A stretch of 29,418 nt of DNA. Origin: a virus. The notes under the pieces are model-generated. The model saw nothing but the letters and a program-made list of their open reading frames with translations, ran no database searches and was not told the DNA's origin. Location of the stretch: positions 1 to 29,418 of the IMG/VR virus record IMGVR_UViG_3300009151_000276. One strand, written 5' to 3'. Position 1 is the first letter of the stretch. Each line of letters starts with the position of its first letter. A program made the translations under genes and the position numbers. Shown one piece after another: positions 20,243-28,806 of the stretch.

Positions 20243-21133
20243 ATGCTCTGCCCACAGGACCCAGTCTTAGCCGCCTTCTTCGCCATATTCGAGGATATGG
20301 TTCCGCGTCAGCCTAAGACCCGCACGCCCAAGGCCCGACACGGAGCCATGCTGGCCCGCCTGTATGCCGGCGAGGCGCCCGCGTCCTATGTCTGCGAGCC
20401 CAAGGTCGACGGCCTACGCGTCCTGATCACTGCGGACCTGTCCACCCGCAACGTCCGCTTTGAGACCCGCAACGGCAACCCTATGCCCTCCCTCGACCAT
20501 CTGGCCGACGAGGTACTCGACCTCCTGACTGGCAAGGCTGGCGTCTGGTCTCTCGATGGCGAGGCCGTATCCGGTAAGTCGTTCTTTACTTCGGTCGGCG
20601 CCCTTCGCTCTGACCGCTCTGCCAACGATGCCCGAGTCTGGCTGTTCGACCTTCCCTCCGTGTATGGCGATTACAGCACCCGCCGTGCTTCTCTGGAGGC
20701 TTTGTTTGCCCAGTCCTACCCTACCTCCCTCCTGCTCATCCCGAGCGTCTCCTGCACCCCAGAGGAAGCCTTTGTCCGCTTTACCTCCGAGGGCTTTGAG
20801 GGTGCCATGGTGAAGGACACGACCGCCGGCTACTCTTACGGCATCCGCTCCAGGGCTTGGCTTAAGGTCAAGGACGTCGACACTACTGACGCCGAGATTG
20901 TGGACGTGGTCGAAGGCACGGGCAAGTGCGCTGGGATGGCAGGCCATATCGTCGTGCGCTGCGGGCGTCGCCTAGTCAGCGTCGGAACGGGCATGGACAA
21001 CGCCACTCGCTCTACCTTGCTCGCCGATCGCTCTCAGCTTATCGGCCAGACCGCCGAGGTAGACTTCCAGATGAAGACCCCACAAGGTTCCCTGCGTCAC
21101 CCGGTGTTTGTCCGAGTGCGCGGGGACAAGTGA
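20243..21133 (+). CDS. ATP-dependent DNA ligase
   Basis: The 296-residue protein carries the nucleotidyltransferase motifs in order: I EPKVDGLR (Lys54 is the AMP-accepting residue), the FETRNGNP segment (Arg76), IIIa SLDGE (104-107), VWLFDLP, IV EGAMVKD (186-192) and V WLKVK (206-210). A C-terminal OB fold of about 85 residues follows. It seals nicks in DNA. It is compact, like other phage ligases, and it lies on the plus strand within minus-strand tail genes. Its TGA abuts the stop of the facing gene as the palindrome TGATCA. The start could also be the ATG at 20297. Confidence 0.93.
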   Translation: MLCPQDPVLAAFFAIFEDMVPRQPKTRTPKARHGAMLARLYAGEAPASYVCEPKVDGLRVLITADLSTRNVRFETRNGNPMPSLDHLADEVLDLLTGKAGVWSLDGEAVSGKSFFTSVGALRSDRSANDARVWLFDLPSVYGDYSTRRASLEALFAQSYPTSLLLIPSVSCTPEEAFVRFTSEGFEGAMVKDTTAGYSYGIRSRAWLKVKDVDTTDAEIVDVVEGTGKCAGMAGHIVVRCGRRLVSVGTGMDNATRSTLLADRSQLIGQTAEVDFQMKTPQGSLRHPVFVRVRGDK

Positions 21134-22081
21134 TCAGAGGCCCATCTTCCGCTTGGTGCGGGCGATGTGTTGATTCAGGTCGGCCTCCATCTGCTTGACG
21201 CGGTTGCCTAGGGCTAAGGCCATAGTGTCAGCCTTTACCGCGATGGCGTTGATATTACCGATAAAGTTCTGAATGGTTACCTGTGCATTTTTGTCGGTAT
21301 AGGTGGCCGTGGCCTGACCCGACCCGCCGTGACGGGCAATCCATCCGGCATTCCGCAGCTTGGCACCGAAGTTACCGCTGGCGACATTGGCACGCATCGG
21401 CTTTGGGATCATGTTCAGCGCACGAAGCCAGCCAGCCTTCGTCCGACCGACGGCGGCCTGACGTTCCTTGATATAGGCATCAAGCTCTTGTTTCGACTCA
21501 ACCAAGAGACGCGGTTCGCCAATATGCTGGTCCCTGCCGATACGTCCGCCGAACTTTGCTTTGACGCGGTTGTGATGTGAGCGCAGGTCTTTTGCGTATT
21601 CAAAGCCGTACTCATTTGTTTTAAGCGGGACGCGTGCAAGGTAGTTCTTGGCCTTCAAGAACGCCCTGTCATAGTTCTGGTCGTTCAAGATTTTAGTCAT
21701 GATTGGCGAGAAGCGGAGAGTCTCGATGCGGGACCTTTTAATAATCTTATCAAAAAGCGGGCGATTGTTGGTCTGGGTGGCGTGAGCTAGGTTCTGGAAG
21801 ACGATTGCCTTCTGGCTGCTGATGTTACGGTCGCCTACTGCGATAAAGATTTTACGGATGTCCCCGGCTACGGCGCCTTCTCCGGCAGCCTTGGCATCCT
21901 TTGACAAACCTTGGCCCCCACCCTTGGGCATCCCTGGCGTAAAGGTCGCCATGTCGGCGCAGATAAGCATGGCCTGTTTTGCCACCATGCTCTGAGCATC
22001 CATGCCAATTTCCTTGGCTACCCTTGTCAGCTGCGCGTTGAACTCGGACAGCGACTTAGGCGGGATGTTAACCGTCACCAC
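21134..22081 (-). CDS. Neck or tail-completion protein candidate
   Basis: The 315-residue basic protein starts VNIPPKSLSEFNAQLTRVAK with a helical region, and contains ICADMATFTPGMPKGGG. This resembles the HK97 gp10-like tail-completion family, where a helix precedes a TPxxTGxL-type region, although the length is about twice the usual size. The start is GTG (two adjacent GTG codons at 22081), directly after the upstream stop. Position between head closure and tail terminator fits a neck role. The central region (about residues 95-230) has no known match and may be an insertion. Confidence 0.6.
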   Translation of the reverse strand: MVTVNIPPKSLSEFNAQLTRVAKEIGMDAQSMVAKQAMLICADMATFTPGMPKGGGQGLSKDAKAAGEGAVAGDIRKIFIAVGDRNISSQKAIVFQNLAHATQTNNRPLFDKIIKRSRIETLRFSPIMTKILNDQNYDRAFLKAKNYLARVPLKTNEYGFEYAKDLRSHHNRVKAKFGGRIGRDQHIGEPRLLVESKQELDAYIKERQAAVGRTKAGWLRALNMIPKPMRANVASGNFGAKLRNAGWIARHGGSGQATATYTDKNAQVTIQNFIGNINAIAVKADTMALALGNRVKQMEADLNQHIARTKRKMGL

Positions 22082-22085
22082 GGCT

Positions 22086-22463
22086 TTACTGGTTGTCGTC
22101 GATGACGACGAGCGTGATCCATGCCGAACCGGGCTTGTAGGTCTGGGTCGTGATGCGGACGGTCTTCCCGCCAGTGACGATTTTCTTGCCCTGGCCTAAG
22201 CTGGCGATGGGGACACCTGCCGACAGTAGGGCCGCCGATGACCCCGTAGACCCATCTGGGAGGGTCCAGGAGGCCGTTACGGCTGGCATCCTGACCGAGT
22301 ACTGGGTCCGCTCACAATACCCCCCTGCTTCGAGGACGGTCATGACGGCGGGGTCAGAGATGAGGCACTGGAAGGTAATGGCCCCAGAGTTGGCGGTTCC
22401 GGCCACGCCGAAGTCCGCGATCATCTCTTTTGCGTCAGCGAGAAAGTCAGCGTAGAGGCTCAT
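22086..22463 (-). CDS. Head-closure or connector protein candidate
   Basis: With the ATG at 22463 (MSLYADFLADAK) the product has 125 residues: an N-terminal helix and then beta strands (AITFQCLISD, KTVRITTQTYKP, WITLVVIDDNQ). The longer frame to 22496 runs into a terminator hairpin and is unlikely. The size and position immediately after the major capsid gene match head-closure or lambda gpFII-like connectors. No diagnostic motif is seen. Confidence 0.6.
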   Translation of the reverse strand: MSLYADFLADAKEMIADFGVAGTANSGAITFQCLISDPAVMTVLEAGGYCERTQYSVRMPAVTASWTLPDGSTGSSAALLSAGVPIASLGQGKKIVTGGKTVRITTQTYKPGSAWITLVVIDDNQ

Positions 22464-22494
22464 CCTATCAATGCCCCGTTTGGGAACTAGGCAC

Positions 22495-22524
22495 AAAAAA
22501 GGGGCCCATTACTGAGCCCCTTAA
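22495..22524 (-). terminator. Intrinsic terminator after the major capsid gene
   Basis: On the minus strand AAGGGGC pairs with GCCCCTT around a ten-base loop, followed by a run reading six T residues in all. It begins about 20 bases after the capsid gene stop (22545). It would partly end transcription there, leaving capsid mRNA in excess over the downstream neck and tail genes. Confidence 0.8.
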
Positions 22525-22544
22525 GTTCGTAGCCTTGGCCGCTA

Positions 22545-23417
22545 TTAAGCGGTCTTGAGGCGGACGAGGGAGGTAGCGCGACCGACAGCGCAACCGAAGA
22601 GCAGCGTGGCGGTGACGTTCATGAAGCCTGACTGCTCCATGCCAACGAGCACCTGAACACCGAGGCCCGTGTTGGCGTCCGTAGCGTTCGAGACATCGAA
22701 GCCGGGGATGCCTTCGGAATCTGGGAGGGCCGAGGCAAACGCGATTGCGTCTGGGCCTGCCACAAATCCTGCCAAGTTTTCGGAGTTGGTAGCGAGGTTG
22801 GCAAACTGGTAGACGCGGGCACCGGCGATGATGCCGAGGTCGCCATCACGGATGATCTGAGCGCCGAGGACGTTGTTGCCAACGATGGTCGTGTCAGAGC
22901 GGAGGCCAGCGATGTAGGTGCTGTTGAGGACGGCGAAGCGAGGGCTCGGGGCCTTGGCGTCGTCGAGGGTCTTCTGGACGGCGACGAGTTCGAGGTAGGA
23001 GAGGTCGGCACCAGAGACAGTCGACACGCTGTAGTTAGCGTTGGTGATCTGAGCGTTGATGACATCCATGACCTTCTGGGCGAGACCGATGGAGGCGGTC
23101 TGGACGAAGTTGTTCACGAAGAAGTCAGCGCCGTAGTCCTTCAGGTTCGAAGGGGTGAATCGACTGGAAATCTTGTAGTGAGCCAGGGTGACGGCGGTCT
23201 GGGTGACAGTTGCATCATCGCCAGTGAGGTAGCCACCAGTCGAGAACGTAGACGCGGTGGACGTGCCGATGAGGGGCACGGTGATGCTCATGCCGGACGA
23301 GCCGGGACGAGCCGAGAAGACTGACGAGATACCCGAAAGTACGGGCAATTTGTTCTGGAGAGCACTAAGCACACCAGCTGCCAGCACACTAGGCGCGGCG
23401 GTAATCGAGTTGGCCAT
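22545..23417 (-). CDS. Major capsid protein
   Basis: The 290-residue protein sits after the head protease and scaffold genes and is followed by a strong terminator, the usual setting of the major capsid gene. Its sequence pattern fits HK97-fold capsid proteins: an N-terminal helix region, ITVPLIGTSTASTFSTGGYL, HYKISSRFTPSNLKDYGADF (E-loop and spine region) and a C-terminal A-domain with AVLNSTYIAGLRSD. It assembles the shell. I cannot place it within an HK97-fold family from sequence alone. The A-rich sequence AATAAA lies just before its ATG instead of a Shine-Dalgarno. Confidence 0.8.
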   Translation of the reverse strand: MANSITAAPSVLAAGVLSALQNKLPVLSGISSVFSARPGSSGMSITVPLIGTSTASTFSTGGYLTGDDATVTQTAVTLAHYKISSRFTPSNLKDYGADFFVNNFVQTASIGLAQKVMDVINAQITNANYSVSTVSGADLSYLELVAVQKTLDDAKAPSPRFAVLNSTYIAGLRSDTTIVGNNVLGAQIIRDGDLGIIAGARVYQFANLATNSENLAGFVAGPDAIAFASALPDSEGIPGFDVSNATDANTGLGVQVLVGMEQSGFMNVTATLLFGCAVGRATSLVRLKTA

Positions 23418-23455
23418 TTTATTATATAGTTAGGATTGGGTAGGGTTGAGGGAAA

Positions 23456-23893
23456 TTAGATAGAGGCCTTGATGATCGCGGAGCGATGGGCCTCAAAGTA
23501 GGCGTTGCGTTCCTTGGACCCGACAGGCAGGGCCATGAAAGCGACGTAGTGATTGACGGCCTCGGCAGGAGCACCGTCGCCCTGGGGAAGGGCAACCGGG
23601 GTGACGCCGACAGACGCGGCAATCTTAGCGGCCTCTTTGGAGGCGCTGACCTTAGTGGCTTCAGCTTCGAGAGCGGCGACCTTGAGGGCGGCGGCTTCGG
23701 CTTCGATGGTCTTGACGACTTCGGTGAGGCTGGCGATGGAGGCGTCCTTGACGGAGGCTTCGACCTTCAGGCTTTCGAGTTCCGCGGCGGCGCCGACGGT
23801 GAGCTTCTCGACGGTGGCACGGAGGTCATCGCGTTCGGCGGTGAGGCCCGAGAGGGCAGCCGAGGCTTCGAGCAATTGTTCTTCGATGGTCAT
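23456..23893 (-). CDS. Scaffold-like coiled-coil protein
   Basis: With the ATG at 23893 the product has 145 residues: a long Ala/Glu/Lys-rich coiled coil (TIEEQLLEASAALSGLTAER through EAEAAALKVAALEAEATKV) and a short C-terminal region ending HRSAIIKASI. Helical proteins encoded between the head protease and capsid genes are usually scaffolds, which guide shell assembly and are then degraded. The frame stays open further upstream but overlaps the protease gene there, so the shorter start is preferred. A fused or longer product cannot be excluded. Confidence 0.65.
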   Translation of the reverse strand: MTIEEQLLEASAALSGLTAERDDLRATVEKLTVGAAAELESLKVEASVKDASIASLTEVVKTIEAEAAALKVAALEAEATKVSASKEAAKIAASVGVTPVALPQGDGAPAEAVNHYVAFMALPVGSKERNAYFEAHRSAIIKASI

Positions 23894-23960
23894 CTTGAGT
23901 TTGCGGGAGTTGGAAACAGCCGAGGCTTTGTCAAGTTGCTCGACCTTGGCTTCAGCGTGC

Positions 23961-25109
23961 TTACTCTTTGACGAGCGACCCAGGGATGACCCAGAGCTTG
24001 CAGATTCCGTTCGGGTCGATGTCGCCAGCGACAAGGCCACAGCCGCGAGGGCCTCGGTAGAAAACACAGTTCTGGCAGAGTAAGCCTTGAGCGCCGAAGG
24101 GCGATGCGGCGACGTAGTGAGCGCCTTCAGGACCTGAGCCTTGCTCAAACATACCGAAGGTCTCTTCTACGTCCATATAGCCATCAATCATCTCACGCTG
24201 ACGCGGGGAGAGGAGTGCGAGCACTTCTTCTTCGATGTCGGAGGCCTTAGGCTTAAGAAGGCTGATGGCCTTGCCACCCTTGGCGAAGGCGTGCACGGCG
24301 GTCGGAACTACGGAGGTCGAGCCAGCAAACTTAACCAGGGCTTCGGTGAAAGAGTCAGAAAGCGCGGCGACGAGGCCGTTCTGGGAGGCCTGCTTACCGG
24401 AGAAGGTCTGGCCTTCCATGGAGTCGGCCTGCACCATCTTGCGCTTCATATTCACGGCGGCCTTAAACTCGACGTGGATTTCGTCGACCGAGGCCTGAAG
24501 GTTGCTGATCTGGTCGGCGTTAAGAGACGTACCTTCGATTCCAGCCCCCTTAAACTTTCCGCTTTTTAGGACGACCATCTTGATACCAGCCATCTCGGCG
24601 GCCTTGGAATAGTCTGGGATGGCGAGGTATACGCCAATCGAGCCGACGGTCGCTGAGGGCGAGGCGACGACGCGGTCAGCAGCCGAACCAATCCAATAGG
24701 CGGCTGATGCCATCTCGGAGTCCGTGTAGGCCATGGTAGGCTTCTTGAGGTTGCGGACCTTGTTGGCGAGTTCCTCGACGCCGGTTACCGTGCCACCCGG
24801 GGAGGAGATTTGCAGGGCGATGCTGGTGACCTCGGGAGCAGAGGCGAACGCGTCGACCGCGTTGGAGATGTCGTTAACGTCGACCGCGCCCATCATCTTT
24901 TCCATCGGGGAGAGGCCCTTGCCGATGACGCCCACGATCGGGATGACGCCGATGCCGTCGACGACGTAGGGCTGCGGGGCAGTGCCGAAGAGCTGCGCAA
25001 GCATATCGGTGAAGCCAAACTTCTCGGCGAGGACAGCGTGATCCTTAGCCTTAGTCGGGTCGATGAGGAGGGGCTCGCGGCCCGAGAGGCCATTGGTGAG
25101 GAAGCGCAT
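23961..25109 (-). CDS. S49 head maturation protease (gpC-like) with four-Cys tail
   Basis: The 382-residue protein is a SppA/ClpP-fold serine protease. ISSPGGTVTG (101-110) lies near the oxyanion site, MASAAYWIG holds the nucleophile Ser135, and LKSGKFKG contains the likely general base Lys187. In lambda-like phages gpC cleaves scaffold and portal during head maturation. The start at 25109 comes four bases after the portal stop; the longer frame reads into the portal gene. The last 40 residues are unusual. CQNCVFYRGPRGC and then GDIDPNGICKLWVIPG give Cys345, Cys348, Cys357 and Cys370, a spacing and context like the iron-sulfur site of high-potential iron-sulfur proteins. Confidence 0.87.
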   Translation of the reverse strand: MRFLTNGLSGREPLLIDPTKAKDHAVLAEKFGFTDMLAQLFGTAPQPYVVDGIGVIPIVGVIGKGLSPMEKMMGAVDVNDISNAVDAFASAPEVTSIALQISSPGGTVTGVEELANKVRNLKKPTMAYTDSEMASAAYWIGSAADRVVASPSATVGSIGVYLAIPDYSKAAEMAGIKMVVLKSGKFKGAGIEGTSLNADQISNLQASVDEIHVEFKAAVNMKRKMVQADSMEGQTFSGKQASQNGLVAALSDSFTEALVKFAGSTSVVPTAVHAFAKGGKAISLLKPKASDIEEEVLALLSPRQREMIDGYMDVEETFGMFEQGSGPEGAHYVAASPFGAQGLLCQNCVFYRGPRGCGLVAGDIDPNGICKLWVIPGSLVKE

Positions 25110-25113
25110 AGAG

Positions 25114-26646
25114 TTATTCGGAAAGGTTGGCATCAGGAGCCGGGGCGGATTGGTCGACTTGGTCAACCGTTCCGACTGGCGTATTGGATGGACGGAAGAG
25201 CAGCTCGAAGGGAATACCGTAGGTCTTTGAAAGGTCTTGGATATAGACCATGTCAGAGGCCCGTTTCTGCATCTCGGTGCGGAAGTCTAGGCCGCGTTGG
25301 GCGTAGAGCTCAGACATGGAGAGGAGGCCCATCTCAACGTCGGCACGATCGTTGGCGGCTTCGCGGCCAGCATCGACCGTCACGCTCTTTGGTGTCGTCC
25401 AAGAGACGGAGGCCCACTGCGGGTCATCAGGAATCTCGCCGTCAGCGATGCCCTGCCCGATGATGTAGCCCCACGTCGGGACGCAGAACTGCTCGATGAT
25501 GATGGTCTGATACTTCGAGAAGACGCGACCAGCCTTGGCCGTAATAAGACGGACCGTTGCGCCGCCGAGCTTGGAGGAGTCGCCGACGAACTCGTAAGGT
25601 AGTACGCCCTGCGAGATGTCGCGTTCAAGCGCCTGAAGGAAACCCGTAAAGGTCGGGTTCGGGCGGTTGCTCATGTGGGAGGTCAGGGCCTCGCCTTGGT
25701 CAAGCACCAGAAGTTTTCCGCCCATCGTGTTGGCGATGGAGGAATAAGAGGAGGTGTTCAGGGCCCCGAGCTCGTTGGCCGTATCCTGGTCTAGGATGCC
25801 GCCCTGCTTCGTGATCACGCGGGTGACGTCAGCGTTGTCCTTTACGCCCTGCTTCTCGAGGGCGAGGATTTCCATCTCGTCTTGGATGGAATTGATAGAG
25901 TGCTGGAGCAGCGGAATGCCACGGGCCCCGGATGCGTACTCGTGGTCGACGACGTGCATCATGGACTGAGCCAGAATCTGGCGGTTGCCGCCGTCCGACT
26001 TGTAGACATTCACCGCTACATATTCACCATAGGGTCCAAAAACGATGCCGTCGTGGGAACCAGGGATAACCACATTCTCGTCGAGCGGGTTTCCTACGCG
26101 GTGACTTTCCATCAGCTGAATCTTGGCTTCGCCGGCGCCGTTGCGTACCTTGGCGGCGAACGAGTCACCGTCACGGATCATACCGCGGAGGAGGATAGCC
26201 TGGGCCTGATAGAATGAGAAGCGGTTCGTGATGTCGATGCGCTTAGCCTTCTCGGCGAAGTAGGCTTCGTAGGTCTCCTGCATATCAGGGGTGCTTGCGT
26301 GGGACTGCGGCTTGATGCCGTCGCCCACTCCGTAGAGCACCATGTCGGCCAGAATCTGTTTGAAGAGTCCGCTGTTGCGCTCGGCCCATCGGCACTTGCG
26401 CATCATCGCCATGCGGTTCCACGGCGTCAGGTCTTGACGTAGGTCGCCCGGTGCACGGCCAAAGATGGCACGGCGAGCGTTCGAGAACATCGTGCTCTGC
26501 CAGCCAGAGTAACCGTTGCCCAAACCTCCACCCATTCCGTTATCCATCACAGCGGCCTGTGGCTTGAGCGTAGGCGCATCAGCCGCGGCCTTGAGCACGG
26601 GCTTGCGGAGGCTGACAGTGGGGACTTTGGTCTTGCGGGGGGCCAT
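25114..26646 (-). CDS. Portal protein, lambda gpB type
   Basis: The 510-residue protein matches the lambda-type portal family in layout. After a basic, disordered N-terminus come the helical segment RAIFGRAPGDLRQDLTPWNR, ADMVLYGVGDGIKP, RGMIRDGDSFAAKVRNG and ASGARGIPLLQHSINSIQDE. A C-terminal region begins AGRVFSKYQTIIIEQF and ends acidic. Twelve copies form the ring through which DNA enters and leaves the head and where the tail attaches. It is followed by the protease gene with a four-base gap, the order found in lambda. Confidence 0.9.
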   Translation of the reverse strand: MAPRKTKVPTVSLRKPVLKAAADAPTLKPQAAVMDNGMGGGLGNGYSGWQSTMFSNARRAIFGRAPGDLRQDLTPWNRMAMMRKCRWAERNSGLFKQILADMVLYGVGDGIKPQSHASTPDMQETYEAYFAEKAKRIDITNRFSFYQAQAILLRGMIRDGDSFAAKVRNGAGEAKIQLMESHRVGNPLDENVVIPGSHDGIVFGPYGEYVAVNVYKSDGGNRQILAQSMMHVVDHEYASGARGIPLLQHSINSIQDEMEILALEKQGVKDNADVTRVITKQGGILDQDTANELGALNTSSYSSIANTMGGKLLVLDQGEALTSHMSNRPNPTFTGFLQALERDISQGVLPYEFVGDSSKLGGATVRLITAKAGRVFSKYQTIIIEQFCVPTWGYIIGQGIADGEIPDDPQWASVSWTTPKSVTVDAGREAANDRADVEMGLLSMSELYAQRGLDFRTEMQKRASDMVYIQDLSKTYGIPFELLFRPSNTPVGTVDQVDQSAPAPDANLSE

Positions 26647-26649
26647 AGA

Positions 26650-26904
26650 TTAATCGCGGCGCGTAGCCCACGACGTCGAGATGGTCGTGATGGAGCGTCC
26701 GTAGGTCTGCGGGTCGAGGCGGCTTAGAGCGAACATGGCCTCGCTGAGCATTTCTTTTGCTGGCATGACCATCTGGCGACTGGCGGACGAACCGCTGTCA
26801 CTGTAACTGATGAGGGTCTTACCCTCCATAATCATAGCAAGAGCCTTGGCCTTGATGTCGAGGAGTTCGCACTCCGTCAGTCCGAGAAAGATTCCAGAGC
26901 TCAT
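26650..26904 (-). CDS. gpW-like head-tail joining protein
   Basis: With the ATG at 26904 the product has 84 residues: helices around LTECELLDIKAKALAMIMEG, a turn with ISYSDSGSSA, and a last helix EMLSEAMFALSRLDP. Size, helix-hairpin-helix pattern and position between large terminase and portal genes match lambda gpW, which sits beneath the portal. A longer frame to 26955 exists, but its extra residues look non-coding. It ends three bases before the portal start. Confidence 0.7.
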   Translation of the reverse strand: MSSGIFLGLTECELLDIKAKALAMIMEGKTLISYSDSGSSASRQMVMPAKEMLSEAMFALSRLDPQTYGRSITTISTSWATRRD

Positions 26905-27012
26905 TGTAGTTATGCTCAAATTGGAACGAAGATGGGGGTGCGCCGAACGACCCACGCCACAAGCTTCTTCCGTCTTGCAACATCGAACGACGCACCCTTG
27001 CAGATAGAGTTA
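26905..27012. other. Intergenic region with inverted and direct repeats
   Basis: This is the largest gap in the head module. GGGTGCG (26936-26942) and CGCACCC (26991-26997) are inverted, and CGAACGAC occurs directly at 26944-26951 and 26984-26991. The arms could fold into a long-loop hairpin. An open frame from 27016 with an ATGA overlap to the terminase crosses the region but then runs out of frame into the gpW-like gene; I do not call it. Confidence 0.4.
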
Positions 27013-28806
27013 TCATGTTCCGCTCTGAGGCAAGTCGGTTTCGGTAGTTTCCCTACCAGCGATACCCCAACGGACGGCGGCTAACAGGGCGAGGATTTCG
27101 CAGTCTAGTGCGTGGTTGTCCTTCCTTCCCTGGGGAAGTATCCAGTGAGCCTTGCCCGTGCGGCGGTCTTTGATGCGTACTTCGGAGTTCAGCTGAGAGA
27201 CGTACTCGGGGTCGGCGTCGAGAGCGTAGGTCCAGACCTTACGTGCACGAAGGCCGTGCATAAGGTCTTTGCCGGCGAGGTTGGAGTGCGAGACGAGGAT
27301 GGCACGTTGCGGGATGCCAGGCACGACGATGGCTTGCTTCTCGGAATAGTAGCGTCGGCTTGTCTTCCCGTCCCGATCAGTGACCGCAAAGTCTTCAGAG
27401 CCCGACCCTTTGGCCGTCTTCCAGTTACGCTTGGCGCACTCGCGGTAGACCTCGGAGGTGTTGTCCCCGGAGTCGACGAAGACCATGGCCGCGTGGACCG
27501 CGTACTGTTTGGCGTACGCTTCGACGTTGTCCCATGTCTCGATGCGGGCAAAGGTTAGGAGCCGACTATGCCCGGTCTTAGCCCAGCGCCTTACGACTAC
27601 CCAGAAGTGACCACGCTGAACGTCGACGCCCATCGTGCGGAACGGGATGCTCCCCTGCGGTGCGTCCGTCTGCTCGATGACGCGGCCCTTCGGCGAGATC
27701 ATGGCCTCGGCGTCCCACGCGTCGCCCATCTTGTAGTTCGCCGACTCGGCGGTGCTGACCATCTCGCCTCCCTCTTCTGACCAAGGCATCGCCAGCCGCT
27801 TCTGTTTGAACTGCATCCGTGCGTTGTCGTCGCCGTATTGGTCGACCGACTCCTTGGCCTTGAGCATCAGCACACCAAGCTCGCCCCAGCTCATAGTTGC
27901 AAGGGCGTTCCAGTGCAGGCCGATGTGCCCGGCGTTGACCGACGCGGCGGTGGCGATAAACGTGCCGCGGGCGTTGGCTTCGATGCGCGTGGCGTTGGTG
28001 TCAGGGAGCAAGGCCCGGCAGGAGGCGCACTCGTAGGTCGTGCCGACGCTCACCTTGTGCAAGTCCCATGACCCGCTGACCTTGGCGTCCTCGGGAAACC
28101 TGATCTGCTCCCATACCCAGGGCTGAAGGTGGTCGCACTTCGGGCAGCGGAAGTTCCAGTCGCGTTGGTCGGTCGTTTCGTGCAGCTGATGAAACTCCTG
28201 ACACGCCTTTCCACCCTGAGACATAAAGATGCGTTTGCCCATCCAGCCGAACGCCGTGACACGCGCGCTCAGTTCGGCCAAGTGACCGGGCGGGCTCATC
28301 CAGCACTCGTCGGCGATGGTGTAGCGTAGCGACAGGCGCTGAAGGTTCGCCTCGTTCCAGATGCCGCGACAGTAGAGAGTCATGCGGTCGAAGTCCGTCG
28401 TCGTGGAACGGTCCATGTCGTCGAGCGAGATGCGGGCTTTAACCGGCGGACAGTTGGCCCACACCGGGCGAAGGTAACGCAGAGCGAAGTCCTTGGCCTC
28501 GGGGTCCGTAGCCTGGAGCACCATCGTCGGGCCCGGAGCGTTGGCGATGATATGGCAAGTGAACAGGCGAGCGAACAGAGATTTGCCCGACTGGATGCTG
28601 GCGAGGATGGTCAGGAGTTTGGTCTCGGGATCGGCTGCAATGCGCAGCGCCTCCGAAATCCACGGCGTGCGCTCCGATCGGAACGGCCCGGGCATCGGTG
28701 AGTCAGGGATGGCGTGCACGTTGTCCTCCAGCCAGTCGACGATGTCGCCCGAGTCCGAAGGCTTCAGCACGTCACGACCGATGCGGAGCAATTCACTCTT
28801 GTTCAT
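27013..28806 (-). CDS. Terminase large subunit, GpA family
   Basis: The 597-residue protein has the GpA layout. An ATPase domain comes first, with Walker A ILASIQSGKS (around 67-76) and Walker B RYTIADECWM (Asp166, Glu167). It is followed by a zinc site with CPKC (221-224) and CASC (260-263). The nuclease domain begins MGVDVQRGHFWVVV (Asp395) and has a late acidic residue in HALDCEILALLA. It pumps DNA into the head and cuts at cos. Overlap of 14 bases with the small subunit gene reproduces the lambda nu1-A arrangement. Length is close to the family's. Confidence 0.93.
   Translation of the reverse strand: MNKSELLRIGRDVLKPSDSGDIVDWLEDNVHAIPDSPMPGPFRSERTPWISEALRIAADPETKLLTILASIQSGKSLFARLFTCHIIANAPGPTMVLQATDPEAKDFALRYLRPVWANCPPVKARISLDDMDRSTTTDFDRMTLYCRGIWNEANLQRLSLRYTIADECWMSPPGHLAELSARVTAFGWMGKRIFMSQGGKACQEFHQLHETTDQRDWNFRCPKCDHLQPWVWEQIRFPEDAKVSGSWDLHKVSVGTTYECASCRALLPDTNATRIEANARGTFIATAASVNAGHIGLHWNALATMSWGELGVLMLKAKESVDQYGDDNARMQFKQKRLAMPWSEEGGEMVSTAESANYKMGDAWDAEAMISPKGRVIEQTDAPQGSIPFRTMGVDVQRGHFWVVVRRWAKTGHSRLLTFARIETWDNVEAYAKQYAVHAAMVFVDSGDNTSEVYRECAKRNWKTAKGSGSEDFAVTDRDGKTSRRYYSEKQAIVVPGIPQRAILVSHSNLAGKDLMHGLRARKVWTYALDADPEYVSQLNSEVRIKDRRTGKAHWILPQGRKDNHALDCEILALLAAVRWGIAGRETTETDLPQSGT

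Noticed and set aside
20414-20947. Minus-strand open frame of 177 codons opposite the ligase
   Set aside because: The plus strand has all ligase motifs in order, so this frame is its shadow.
26819-27016. Open frame with ATGA overlap to the large terminase
   Set aside because: The coupling is attractive, but the frame runs 86 bases into the gpW-like gene in another frame and has no protein-like pattern in that part.
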